Positions 14,588-23,452 of a DNA stretch of 23,452 bases are shown here, piece after piece. Source of the stretch: Actinomyces sp. HMSC035G02 (GTDB lineage: Bacteria > Actinomycetota > Actinomycetes > Actinomycetales > Actinomycetaceae). Under the pieces are notes generated by a model. The model did not search any database. It saw nothing but the letters and a program-made list of their open reading frames with translations, and was not told where the DNA came from. Position numbers and translations under genes: made by a program. Position 1 is the stretch's first letter. Every line of letters begins with the position of its first letter. The DNA is taken from assembly GCA_001838165.1 (NCBI GenBank), contig KV835897.1:1-23452 (forward strand). Direction: 5' to 3'.

Positions 14588-15784
14588 GTGCGCGTCTCCC
14601 ACCTGGCCCTCGACGACTTCCGCTCCTGGAAGCACGGGGTCGTCGAGCTGCCCGAGGGCCCCACGGTCCTCGTGGGCGCGAACGGCCAGGGAAAAACGAA
14701 CCTCGTCGAGGCGCTCGCCTACCTGTCCACGTTTTCGTCGCACAGGGTCGGCGCGGAGGGTGCCCTCGTGCGCATCCCCATCGACGAGGACGAGGCCGCC
14801 CCGGGTGGTGCCGTCATCCGCGCGAGGGTCGTGGCCTCGGGCCGCGAGCAGGTCATCGAGCTGGAGATCGTGCGCGGCAAGGCCAATCGCGCACGCATTA
14901 ACCGCGCGCAGGTCAAGCCACGCGAGATTCTGGGTATCGTGCGCACGGTCGTGTTCGCTCCCGAGGACCTGTCCCTCGTGCGCGGCGACCCGTCGGTGCG
15001 CCGCTTCTTCCTGGACGACCTAGCCACGCAGCTGTCCCCCATCCACGCCTCCGTGCGCTCCGACTTCGACCGGGTTGCGCGTCAGCGTGCGGCGCTCATG
15101 AAGGCAGCTCAGGCCTCGCTCCGCCGTGGCCACTCCCCCGACCTGTCGACCCTTGAGATCTGGGACCAGCAGTTTGCCGCCCTGTCCGCGCGCATCACGG
15201 CCACTCGCGCATCTATCGCATCGCGCCTGGAAGAGCCGGCCGCGCGCTTCTACGACGACGTCGCCGACTCTCCGCGCCATCTGCGCCTCGCCTTCGACGC
15301 CTCGGTCGACCGCGTCATCGGCACAGACCCCGATAACCCTGCCACCGCCGACCTCACCGACGTGGAGGCCCAGACCGAGCGCATGCTCGCCGCCCTGGCT
15401 AGCGTCCGAGAGAAGGAAACCGAACGCGGCGTCAACCTCGTCGGCGCACACCGCGACGACCTGACCCTCAGCCTCGGCGCGATGCCCGTCAAGGGCTACG
15501 CCTCGCACGGCGAATCATGGTCGGCCGCCCTCGCGCTGCGCCTCGGCGCCTTCGAGCTGCTCAGCGACGACGGTGATACCCCGATCCTCATCCTCGACGA
15601 TGTGTTCGCGGAGCTCGACTCCTCGCGCCGCGAGGGCTTGGCCGCGCTGGCCTCGAAGGCGGAGCAGATCATCGTCACCTGCGCGGTCGCCGGCGACCTG
15701 CCCGCCTCGCTCGACCACCACGCCCTGCACGTGCGCCTCGACCCCGAGCGCGGCACCGTCATCGACGGACCCGACGATGAGTGA
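14588..15784 (+). CDS. recF: DNA replication and repair protein RecF
   Basis: RecF is an SMC-like ATPase that helps load RecA at single-strand gaps. The 398-residue protein has an N-terminal LALDDFRSW, Walker A GANGQGKTN (30-38), the signature-region SHGESWSAALALRLGAFELL, and Walker B PILILDDVFAELD with Asp337-Asp338. The start is GTG, one base after the dnaN stop, so translation is probably coupled. It overlaps the next gene by 8 bases. Length is normal for actinobacteria. Nothing is unusual in the motifs. Confidence 0.98.
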   Translation: MRVSHLALDDFRSWKHGVVELPEGPTVLVGANGQGKTNLVEALAYLSTFSSHRVGAEGALVRIPIDEDEAAPGGAVIRARVVASGREQVIELEIVRGKANRARINRAQVKPREILGIVRTVVFAPEDLSLVRGDPSVRRFFLDDLATQLSPIHASVRSDFDRVARQRAALMKAAQASLRRGHSPDLSTLEIWDQQFAALSARITATRASIASRLEEPAARFYDDVADSPRHLRLAFDASVDRVIGTDPDNPATADLTDVEAQTERMLAALASVREKETERGVNLVGAHRDDLTLSLGAMPVKGYASHGESWSAALALRLGAFELLSDDGDTPILILDDVFAELDSSRREGLAALASKAEQIIVTCAVAGDLPASLDHHALHVRLDPERGTVIDGPDDE

Positions 15785-16565
15785 GCGCGAGGACATGGCC
15801 GCCGACGAGCTGAGCGGATCTGCGGCCCCCGGCGAAGAAGCCGACGCCGACGAGTTCGTCGTCCGCGCCCTCGAACGAGCCCAGAGCGTCGCCCGCACGC
15901 ACGGCTACACGAGGTCCACCCTGCCCTCGTGGGGCCTCGATGAAACACGTCCCCGCCGCAGCCTCGACGGATCCAGCGAATACGCCGCCATCGAAACCGA
16001 CGGATTCGGCCGTCTTGCCGAGGACGATAGCGTCGCCGCGCGCGCCGCAGCCCGAGCCGCCGCCTACCGCCACGGAGGCGGGATCGAAGCCCCGGCCTCG
16101 TCGACAGAAGAAGACCCCGAGGGCGACCTCGCGGCCCTGCGCCAGGCCCTGGAGGGAACCGGCGCCTCGTGGAGCCGCTCCCCCGGCATGGCAGCCATGC
16201 GCCCGCGCTACCGCAGGGCCAACTCCCTGGGTGCCATCCTGGCCCGCACGATCAAAACCCGAGAATGGGACACCCCCACCAAGATGGGGTCGATCATGGC
16301 GAAATGGCGTGACATCGTCGGCCCCCAGGTCGCCGAACATGCCCGCATCGAGACCTTCGAAGGCCACCGCTTGGTCGTGCGCACCGACTCCACCGCCTGG
16401 GCCAAACAGCTCCAGCTTCTCCTGCCCACCATCGAGCGGCGCATCGCCGAAGAGGTCGGATCCGGCGTCGTCGAGCAGGTCATCATCCGAGGACCCGTCG
16501 CCCCCTCGTGGCGCAAAGGACCCTACGTCGTGCGCGGACGAGGCCCGCGCGCCGACTACGGGTGA
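15777..16565 (+). CDS. dciA: DciA-like (DUF721) helicase-loading protein
   Basis: DciA is the ancestral bacterial factor that assists DnaB helicase loading in species lacking DnaC/DnaI. The DUF721 domain spans about residues 148-240: LGAILARTIK, IMAKWRDIVGPQVAEHARIE with its conserved Trp177, HRLVVRTDSTAWAKQLQLL, and a final RRIAEEVGSGVVEQVIIRGP. The first 145 residues are acidic, Ala/Arg-rich and predicted disordered by composition. The ATG overlaps the recF stop by 8 bases (ATGAGTGA). The same frame is open further upstream within recF but that is antisense-free shadow, not family sequence. It completes the dnaN-recF-dciA operon. In actinobacteria this gene is usually at this place; direct helicase interaction is known for other species, not shown here. 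Confidence 0.9.
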   Translation: MSEREDMAADELSGSAAPGEEADADEFVVRALERAQSVARTHGYTRSTLPSWGLDETRPRRSLDGSSEYAAIETDGFGRLAEDDSVAARAAARAAAYRHGGGIEAPASSTEEDPEGDLAALRQALEGTGASWSRSPGMAAMRPRYRRANSLGAILARTIKTREWDTPTKMGSIMAKWRDIVGPQVAEHARIETFEGHRLVVRTDSTAWAKQLQLLLPTIERRIAEEVGSGVVEQVIIRGPVAPSWRKGPYVVRGRGPRADYG

Positions 16566-16601
16566 CAGCTGGGCACATGCGCTCGTTCAAATAATGTTTC
16601 T

Positions 16602-16613
16602 GACCGCGCGGTC
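16602..16613. promoter_or_regulatory. 12-bp perfect palindrome GACCGCGCGGTC
   Basis: A perfect palindrome lies 53 bases upstream of the repeat-protein start codon in a 100-base gap. TGATAC at 16616-16621 directly after it resembles a -10 hexamer. The arrangement would suit an operator next to a promoter, but I do not recognise the regulator. Confidence 0.35.
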
Positions 16614-16665
16614 TCTGATACGCTGTTCCGTTAGCCCGCGCGAGAGGGCTTGTTAAGGAGACATC

Positions 16666-17595
16666 ATGAGCAATCCATTCGCCAGGAACGAAGGAAGCGC
16701 CCAGGGATTTGGCCAGCAGGGCGGATACCCCGGCGGCGCCCAGGGCGGATACCAGCAGGGCGGATACCAGCAGGGCGGATACCAGCAGGGATACGGCCAG
16801 CAGGGCGGGTACGCGCCCGGCCAGTACCAGGGCGGATACCAGCAGTCCGCTCCCCAGCAGGCCTACGGCCAGTGGAACCCGCAGGGTGGCTACGGCGGGC
16901 AGGGTGGATTCCCTCAGGGCGCGCCCCAGCAGGGCGGCAAGTCCAAGACGCCGCTCATCATCGGCATCATCGCGGGCGTCGTCGTCATCGCGATCATCGT
17001 CGGTGTCGTCATCTGGGCGATGTCGGGATCGGATTCCGACGACTCCTCGAACACCTCCGCCCCCGCGCCCGGCACCTCCGCCCCGGCGAACCCGGGGAAT
17101 GGCAGCGCAAACCCGGCGAACCCCGCGCCCGGCAACCCTCAGGCGCCGAACAACACCAACCCGTCCGCAGCACCCACCCAGGGAAACGGAACGGGAGCCA
17201 ACGGCATGCTCAGCATGACCCCGGTGGGCGCTAACTGTCTCTACGAGATCACCGACATCTCCTACGGACCCAAGGCCGACAACAACGAGCAGACGCTCAA
17301 GATCACCTTCAAGGTCACGAACAAGGGTAATGCGTCGGAATACGGTGGCATGTACCCCCTTCCGTACCAGAACAACGAACAGCTCGGCACGCCTAACTTC
17401 TTCATGACTCAGAAGCCCGACGACTTTGAATACGTGCCCGGTATGGTCGATGTTCCGGCCGGGCAGTCGGTCGAATATGTCGTCTACCGGGTGATCGAGA
17501 ACAAGAGGGACCCCATCGAGTTCCGTGACCCGAACTGGACCGTCCTCCAGAGCCAGGGCAAGGATTACCAAAAGTGGACCTGGCAGCCGAAGTAA
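16666..17595 (+). CDS. Membrane-anchored Gly/Gln/Tyr-repeat protein with extracytoplasmic DUF4352/DUF5067-like domain
   Basis: The 309-residue protein has three parts. Residues 1-93 are a GGYQQ-rich low-complexity region, cytoplasmic if the topology is N-in. One membrane segment covers about 96-119 (PLIIGIIAGVVVIAIIVGVVIWAM). A Pro/Ala/Asn/Gly linker (120-182) leads to a folded-looking domain (185-309) with LKITFKVTNKGN, a strand pattern as in DUF4352/DUF5067-type surface lipoproteins and membrane proteins, and VDVPAGQSVEYVVYRV. The start ATG has AAGGAG 5 bases upstream. A 15-base tandem repeat encodes part of the N terminus. It sits between dciA and gyrB as a monocistronic gene with its own terminator. 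The domain name is by pattern recollection; the function is unknown. Confidence 0.8.
   Translation: MSNPFARNEGSAQGFGQQGGYPGGAQGGYQQGGYQQGGYQQGYGQQGGYAPGQYQGGYQQSAPQQAYGQWNPQGGYGGQGGFPQGAPQQGGKSKTPLIIGIIAGVVVIAIIVGVVIWAMSGSDSDDSSNTSAPAPGTSAPANPGNGSANPANPAPGNPQAPNNTNPSAAPTQGNGTGANGMLSMTPVGANCLYEITDISYGPKADNNEQTLKITFKVTNKGNASEYGGMYPLPYQNNEQLGTPNFFMTQKPDDFEYVPGMVDVPAGQSVEYVVYRVIENKRDPIEFRDPNWTVLQSQGKDYQKWTWQPK
16744..16788 (+). repeat. 15-bp tandem repeat, three exact copies
   Basis: GGCGGATACCAGCAG repeats exactly at 16744, 16759 and 16774, encoding GGYQQ units; degenerate copies continue on both sides. Identical codons suggest recent slippage, so copy number may vary between strains. Confidence 0.95.
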
Positions 17596-17693
17596 TCCAC
17601 TGATCAGACGGCGTCCTCGCGCTCATTCAAGGCTCTTTATTGGTATCGTATCGAGCCTCATGGCGCGCGAATCGTCGCTGTTTTCATGCGAGA

Positions 17694-17731
17694 AACGGGG
17701 CCGCCCTCCCAGCCGGGAGGGCGGCCCCGTT
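17694..17731 (+). terminator. 17-bp hairpin after the repeat protein gene
   Basis: The stem arms (17694-17710 and 17715-17731) are exact reverse complements with inner part GGGCCGCCCTCCC around an AGCC loop. It lies 98 bases past the stop codon. The following TCGTCTC is only weakly T-rich. It separates this gene from gyrB. Confidence 0.8.
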
Positions 17732-17848
17732 CGTCTCAGCCGCAACAACAATCGACATGTGACTGATCACAGTCGAGTTTTCGTTGCAATCACGCAGTTT
17801 GTAAAGTAACCCTCCGAGCCTGTCAATCCCGGGAACAAGCGCCACTTT

Positions 17849-17857
17849 TGGTAGAAT
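17849..17857 (+). promoter_or_regulatory. Candidate gyrB promoter, extended -10 TGGTAGAAT
   Basis: TGG directly precedes TAGAAT, an extended -10 pattern, 45 bases upstream of the gyrB GTG. No good -35 lies 17 bases upstream, as expected when an extended -10 is used. Supercoiling-dependent control is known for gyr promoters but is not visible here. Confidence 0.55.
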
Positions 17858-17902
17858 CTACAAGGTTAAACATCTATTTTCGCGCACTGCGAGGGGAGCC
17901 AC

Positions 17903-19927
17903 GTGGCTGACAACGAGAAGACCGCCGAAGGCGAGCAGTCCTACGGCGCATCGGACATCACCGTCCTCGAGGGCCTGGAAGCCGTCCGCAAGCGCCCGGG
18001 CATGTACATCGGATCCACCGGCGAACGCGGCCTGCACCACCTGGTGTACGAGGTCGTCGACAACTCCGTCGACGAGGCCCTGGCCGGCTACGCCGACCAC
18101 ATCGAGGTCACGATCCAGGAAGACGGCGGCATCAAGGTCGTCGACAACGGTCGAGGCATCCCGGTCGACGAGCACCCCACCGAGCACAAGCCCACCGTCG
18201 AGGTCGTCATGACGATCCTCCACGCCGGCGGCAAGTTCGGCGGCGGCGGCTACGCCGTCTCCGGCGGCCTACACGGCGTCGGCATCTCCGTCGTCAACGC
18301 CCTGTCCACCCGCGTGAACACCGAGATCCGCCGCCAGGGCTACGTGTGGCGCATGTCGTTCGCCAACGGCGGTACCCCCATCACCCCCCTCGAGCGCGGC
18401 GAAGAAACCAACGAGACCGGCACCACCCAGGTCTTCTACCCGGACCCGGAGATCTTTGAGACCGTCGAATTCGACTTCGAGACCCTGCGTCAGCGCTTCC
18501 AGCAGATGGCCTTCCTCAACAAGGGCCTGCGCATCACCCTGACCGACGAGCGCGAGTTCGCCACCGACGAAGGCGACGAGATCGCCGGCGGCGAGGAGGC
18601 CTCGGACAAGAAGACCAAGGGCCACCGCACCGTCACCTACTGCTACGAGCACGGCCTGCGCGACTACGTCGAATACCTCGACTCCGCCAAGAAGTCCGAC
18701 ACGATCAACAACGAGATCATCGACTTCGAAGCCGAAAACGACGAAGGCACCATGAGCGTGGAAATCGCCATGCAGTGGACCACCGCCTACTCCTCGTCCG
18801 TCCACACCTTCGCCAACACCATCAACACGACCGAAGGCGGCATGCACGAGGAGGGCTTCCGCACCGCGCTGACCTCCCTCGTCAACCGCTACGGCCGCGA
18901 AAAGGGCATCATCCGCGACAAGGACGACAACCTCACCGGCGACGACGTCCGCGAAGGCCTGACCGCCGTCATCTCGATCAAGCTCACCGAGCCCCAGTTC
19001 GAAGGCCAGACGAAGACCAAGCTCGGCAACACCGAGGCCCGCACCTTCGTCGCCCAGCAGGTCTACTCCAAGCTCACCGACTGGTTCGACGCCCACCCCG
19101 CCGACGCCAAGGCCATCATCAACAAGGGCCAGGCCGCACAGGCCGCTCGCGTCGCCGCCCGCAAGGCCCGCGAGGCCACCCGCCGCAAGGGCGTCCTCGA
19201 ATCCGCCTCCATGCCTGGCAAACTGCGCGACTGCTCCTCGCGCACGCCCTCAGAGTGCGAAATCTTCATCGTCGAGGGCGACTCCGCAGGCGGCTCCGCC
19301 GTCGGCGGCCGCGACCCCGAACGTCAGGCCATCCTGCCGATCCGCGGCAAGATCCTCAACGTCGAAAAGGCGCGCCTGGACCGGGCCCTGTCCTCGGACA
19401 CGATCCGCTCCCTCATCACCGCCTTCGGCACCGGCATCGGCGAAGACTTCGACATCTCGAAGCTGCGCTACGGCAAGATCGTCATCATGGCGGACGCCGA
19501 CGTCGACGGCCAGCACATCGCCACGCTGCTGCTGACCCTCCTCTTCCGCTACATGCGACCCCTCATCGAGGACGGTCACGTCTTCATCGCCATGCCCCCG
19601 CTGTACCGCATCAAGTGGACCAACGCCGAGCACGAATTCGCATACTCCGACAAGGAGCGCGACGAACTGCTCGCTGCCGGCGCCGCCGCGAACCGCCGCC
19701 TGCCCAAGGAAGGCGGCATCCAGCGCTACAAGGGTCTGGGCGAAATGAACGACCACGAACTGTGGGAGACCACCATGGATCCGGAACACCGAATCCTCAA
19801 GCAGGTCACCCTCGACGAGGCCGCAGACGCCGACGAGACCTTCACGATCCTCATGGGCGACGACGTCGACCGACGCCGCACGTTCATTCAGCGCAACGCC
19901 TCCGACGTGCGCTTCCTCGACATCTGA
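17903..19927 (+). CDS. gyrB: DNA gyrase subunit B
   Basis: GyrB supplies the ATPase and part of the cleavage metal site of gyrase, which adds negative supercoils. The 674-residue protein has the GHKL ATPase motifs [20 protein letters not shown] (24-43), [14 protein letters not shown] with Glu50 and Asn54, and DNGRGIPVD. The Toprim domain has EGDSAGG from Glu458 and DADVDG from Asp531. The C-terminal YKGLGEMND and [11 protein letters not shown] are standard. The GTG start follows GAGGGGAG. It is followed after 75 bases by gyrA and the two are probably one transcript. Length is typical of actinobacterial GyrB, without the extra domain of Gram-negative enzymes. Confidence 0.99.
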   Translation: MADNEKTAEGEQSYGASDITVLEGLEAVRKRPGMYIGSTGERGLHHLVYEVVDNSVDEALAGYADHIEVTIQEDGGIKVVDNGRGIPVDEHPTEHKPTVEVVMTILHAGGKFGGGGYAVSGGLHGVGISVVNALSTRVNTEIRRQGYVWRMSFANGGTPITPLERGEETNETGTTQVFYPDPEIFETVEFDFETLRQRFQQMAFLNKGLRITLTDEREFATDEGDEIAGGEEASDKKTKGHRTVTYCYEHGLRDYVEYLDSAKKSDTINNEIIDFEAENDEGTMSVEIAMQWTTAYSSSVHTFANTINTTEGGMHEEGFRTALTSLVNRYGREKGIIRDKDDNLTGDDVREGLTAVISIKLTEPQFEGQTKTKLGNTEARTFVAQQVYSKLTDWFDAHPADAKAIINKGQAAQAARVAARKAREATRRKGVLESASMPGKLRDCSSRTPSECEIFIVEGDSAGGSAVGGRDPERQAILPIRGKILNVEKARLDRALSSDTIRSLITAFGTGIGEDFDISKLRYGKIVIMADADVDGQHIATLLLTLLFRYMRPLIEDGHVFIAMPPLYRIKWTNAEHEFAYSDKERDELLAAGAAANRRLPKEGGIQRYKGLGEMNDHELWETTMDPEHRILKQVTLDEAADADETFTILMGDDVDRRRTFIQRNASDVRFLDI

Positions 19928-20002
19928 CAACACCGCGACCAGCCCAGCCCCGGCCTCGTACCGGGCGGGCCCGATCGAGCAGAAACAACGTAAGGAACAC
20001 TT

Positions 20003-22633
<2,631 letters not shown>

Positions 22634-22642
22634 CGCACGATT

Positions 22643-22670
22643 ACGGGACGAGGCCCCCGCCTCGTCCCGT
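22643..22670 (+). terminator. 12-bp hairpin after gyrA
   Basis: Arms ACGGGACGAGGC and GCCTCGTCCCGT are exact reverse complements with a CCCC loop, 9 bases past the gyrA stop. There is no T-run, which is common in high-GC actinobacteria. Confidence 0.75.
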
Positions 22671-22705
22671 GATCAATCTGCCAAAGCGGCGTGGAACCAG
22701 CGCCG

Positions 22706-22732
22706 GTGCCAGGCGATGCGGTAGCCTGGCAC
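22706..22732. promoter_or_regulatory. 9-bp dyad upstream of the DUF3566 gene
   Basis: GTGCCAGGC (22706-22714) and GCCTGGCAC (22724-22732) are exact reverse complements with a 9-base spacer, 28 bases upstream of the start codon. TAGCCT at 22722-22727 could be a -10. It may be an operator or a 5'-leader hairpin. Confidence 0.4.
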
Positions 22733-22760
22733 GTAGGAAGTGCGACCTGGAAGGAAACCC

Positions 22761-23153
22761 ATGAGCGACCACGTCTCGAGCACCCGCAGCGACGCTCCCC
22801 GCCGAGTTGACCTGGCAATCGCGCGCATCGACGCGTGGACCGTCATGAAGGTTTCCTTCCTCCTGTCGGTCGCCCTGGGCATCGCGATGGTCGTCGCCAC
22901 GATCGTCCTGTGGCTCATGGTCGACGCCATGCACGTCTTCAGCCAGCTTGAGGAATTCCTCAAGACCATGGGCGCCGGCCGCTACGCGGACCTTCTCGAC
23001 TACGCCCGCCTGCCGCGCGTCATCTCCTACGCGACCATCGTCGCGGTCATCAACGTCGTTCTGCTCACCGCCCTGTCGACGCTGGGAGCCATGCTCTACA
23101 ACGTCGTCGCCTCGCTGGTGGGCGGCGTCAAGGTGTCCCTCATGGATGAGTGA
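22761..23153 (+). CDS. DUF3566 family membrane protein
   Basis: This 130-residue protein belongs to the DUF3566 family found after gyrA in many actinobacteria. A short N-terminal region with RRVDLAIARIDAWTVMKVSF (20-39) leads into two membrane segments: FLLSVALGIAMVVATIVLWLM (about 39-59) and a C-terminal one beginning ATIVAVINVVLLTALSTLGA. The start ATG at 22761 has AAGGA 5 bases upstream; an in-frame GTG-like upstream start at 22740 is less likely. It has its own hairpin terminator and an upstream dyad. Homologues are of unknown function; the conserved linkage with gyrA is the main clue. Confidence 0.9.
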   Translation: MSDHVSSTRSDAPRRVDLAIARIDAWTVMKVSFLLSVALGIAMVVATIVLWLMVDAMHVFSQLEEFLKTMGAGRYADLLDYARLPRVISYATIVAVINVVLLTALSTLGAMLYNVVASLVGGVKVSLMDE

Positions 23154-23165
23154 GGGCACTCGCGC

Positions 23166-23193
23166 AAGGGGCCGGCTGATGCCGGCCCCTTTT
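23166..23193 (+). terminator. Rho-independent terminator after the DUF3566 gene
   Basis: Arms AAGGGGCCGGC (23166-23176) and GCCGGCCCCTT (23181-23191) are exact reverse complements around TGAT, and the stem runs into a short T-run (CCCCTTTT). This is the most classical terminator of the window. Confidence 0.9.
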
Positions 23194-23203
23194 GCTATGC
23201 CTT

Positions 23204-23235
23204 GGGACGAGGGTTCGATTCCCCCCATCTCAACA
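23204..23235 (+). other. tmRNA/tRNA 3'-end-like fragment
   Basis: GGGACGAGGGTTCGATTCCC and the following CCCATCTCAACA look like the T-arm and acceptor end of a tmRNA (usual end CATCTCCACCA) or tRNA. The T-loop TTCGATT is perfect, and the 5-bp T-stem has one A-C mismatch. The matching 5' part of a tmRNA or tRNA is absent: the DUF3566 gene and its terminator lie immediately upstream. It is therefore a fragment, possibly a leftover attachment site or a decayed copy. Confidence 0.55.
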
Positions 23236-23272
23236 ACGTGGTGCTGCTGGTGTTCCGGGCGCCGTCGTGCCT

Positions 23273-23302
23273 GGCCGCCGCCTGATCTCCGGCCGCCGCC
23301 TG
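23273..23302 (+). repeat. Short direct repeat GGCCGCCGCCTG
   Basis: The 12-mer GGCCGCCGCCTG occurs at 23273-23284 and 23291-23302, 18 bases apart, just outside the right copy of the 88-bp repeat. It resembles the internal duplications seen in the left mosaic. Confidence 0.6.
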
Positions 23303-23306
23303 GCCT

Positions 23307-23394
23307 GCCCGCCCGCTCGCCGTCCGCGCCGCGAGCTTCGCTCGGCGCGTCGTCTCGAAGCCCGGCCAGGCCCCGCCACCGCCCACCGGCACCG
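23307..23394 (-). repeat. 88-bp dispersed repeat, right copy (inverted)
   Basis: This segment is the reverse complement of 1221-1308 with 4 mismatches in 88. The region from 23236 to the window end has no convincing gene; a leftward open frame across it (23195-23422) ends in the translated T-arm fragment and is probably spurious. The downstream boundary of the repeat toward 23452 does not continue to match the left copy. Confidence 0.85.
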
Positions 23395-23452
23395 CGGCAG
23401 CTCCCTCCGGCGCCCTCAACACCAGTGGGGCTGGGTCGCTGTTGTCTGGTTC

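Larger units (their letters stand above)
17596..17902. other. 307-bp gap before gyrB: terminator and gyrB promoter region
   Basis: The gap holds the hairpin at 17694-17731 and, from about 17735 on, an AT-richer segment ending in a good extended -10 element. I see no small gene or RNA fold in it. Confidence 0.6.

Noticed and set aside
15573..15776. Upstream extension of dciA within recF
   Set aside because: It lies fully inside recF out of frame; the ATG overlapping the recF stop gives the normal coupled start.
19949..19965. CCCGG/CCGGG hairpin in the gyrB-gyrA gap
   Set aside because: Five base pairs with a 7-base loop are expected by chance in DNA this GC-rich.

Overview
The window is the chromosomal replication-origin neighbourhood of a high-GC Gram-positive bacterium. 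Gene order, GTG/TTG start use and protein motifs fit an actinobacterium, most likely Actinomycetaceae (Schaalia/Actinomyces-like). The genus is inferred from gene content and was not tested by any search.

Layout. Left edge (1-1591): a gene for a NYN-domain nuclease-like protein in visibly more AT-rich DNA, then about 680 bp without a gene that holds a GC-rich repeat mosaic and a parS site. 1592-3993: a rightward pair encoding a PLP-dependent aminotransferase and a D-alanine--D-alanine ligase-like ATP-grasp enzyme, closed by a 16-bp hairpin that abuts a second parS. 4228-11145: a leftward block of a HAD hydrolase gene, parB, parA, rsmG, jag/khpB, yidC, yidD, rnpA and rpmH. rpmH is a 46-residue gene recognised directly from the bases. 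11146-11594 and 13041-13449: two intergenic regions on either side of dnaA, each with a perfect DnaA box and several near-consensus boxes; together they are the probable oriC. 11595-23153: a rightward block of dnaA, dnaN, recF, dciA (DUF721), a membrane-anchored repeat protein, gyrB, gyrA and a DUF3566 membrane protein gene. The right edge (23204-23452) has a fragment resembling the 3' end of tmRNA or a tRNA, next to a second copy of the left-edge repeat in inverted orientation.

The genes form one replication, segregation and translation neighbourhood. DnaA opens the origin, DciA probably helps load the helicase, DnaN clamps the polymerase, RecF repairs gaps and gyrase removes supercoils. ParA/ParB acting on five perfect parS sites (1479-6459, all on the left side of oriC) segregate the new origins. 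rpmH, rnpA, rsmG, yidC, yidD and jag supply ribosome, RNase P and membrane-insertion functions.

Most of the window is conserved and ordinary. The less expected items are an 88-bp inverted repeat placed almost symmetrically around dnaA, the tmRNA-like 3' fragment beside its right copy, a terminator hairpin fused to a parS, the two-part DnaA-box layout with shared 11-12-mers, and a Ddl with altered motif residues and a repetitive acidic tail. I saw no CRISPR array, transposase, complete tRNA/rRNA gene or clear new multi-gene system.
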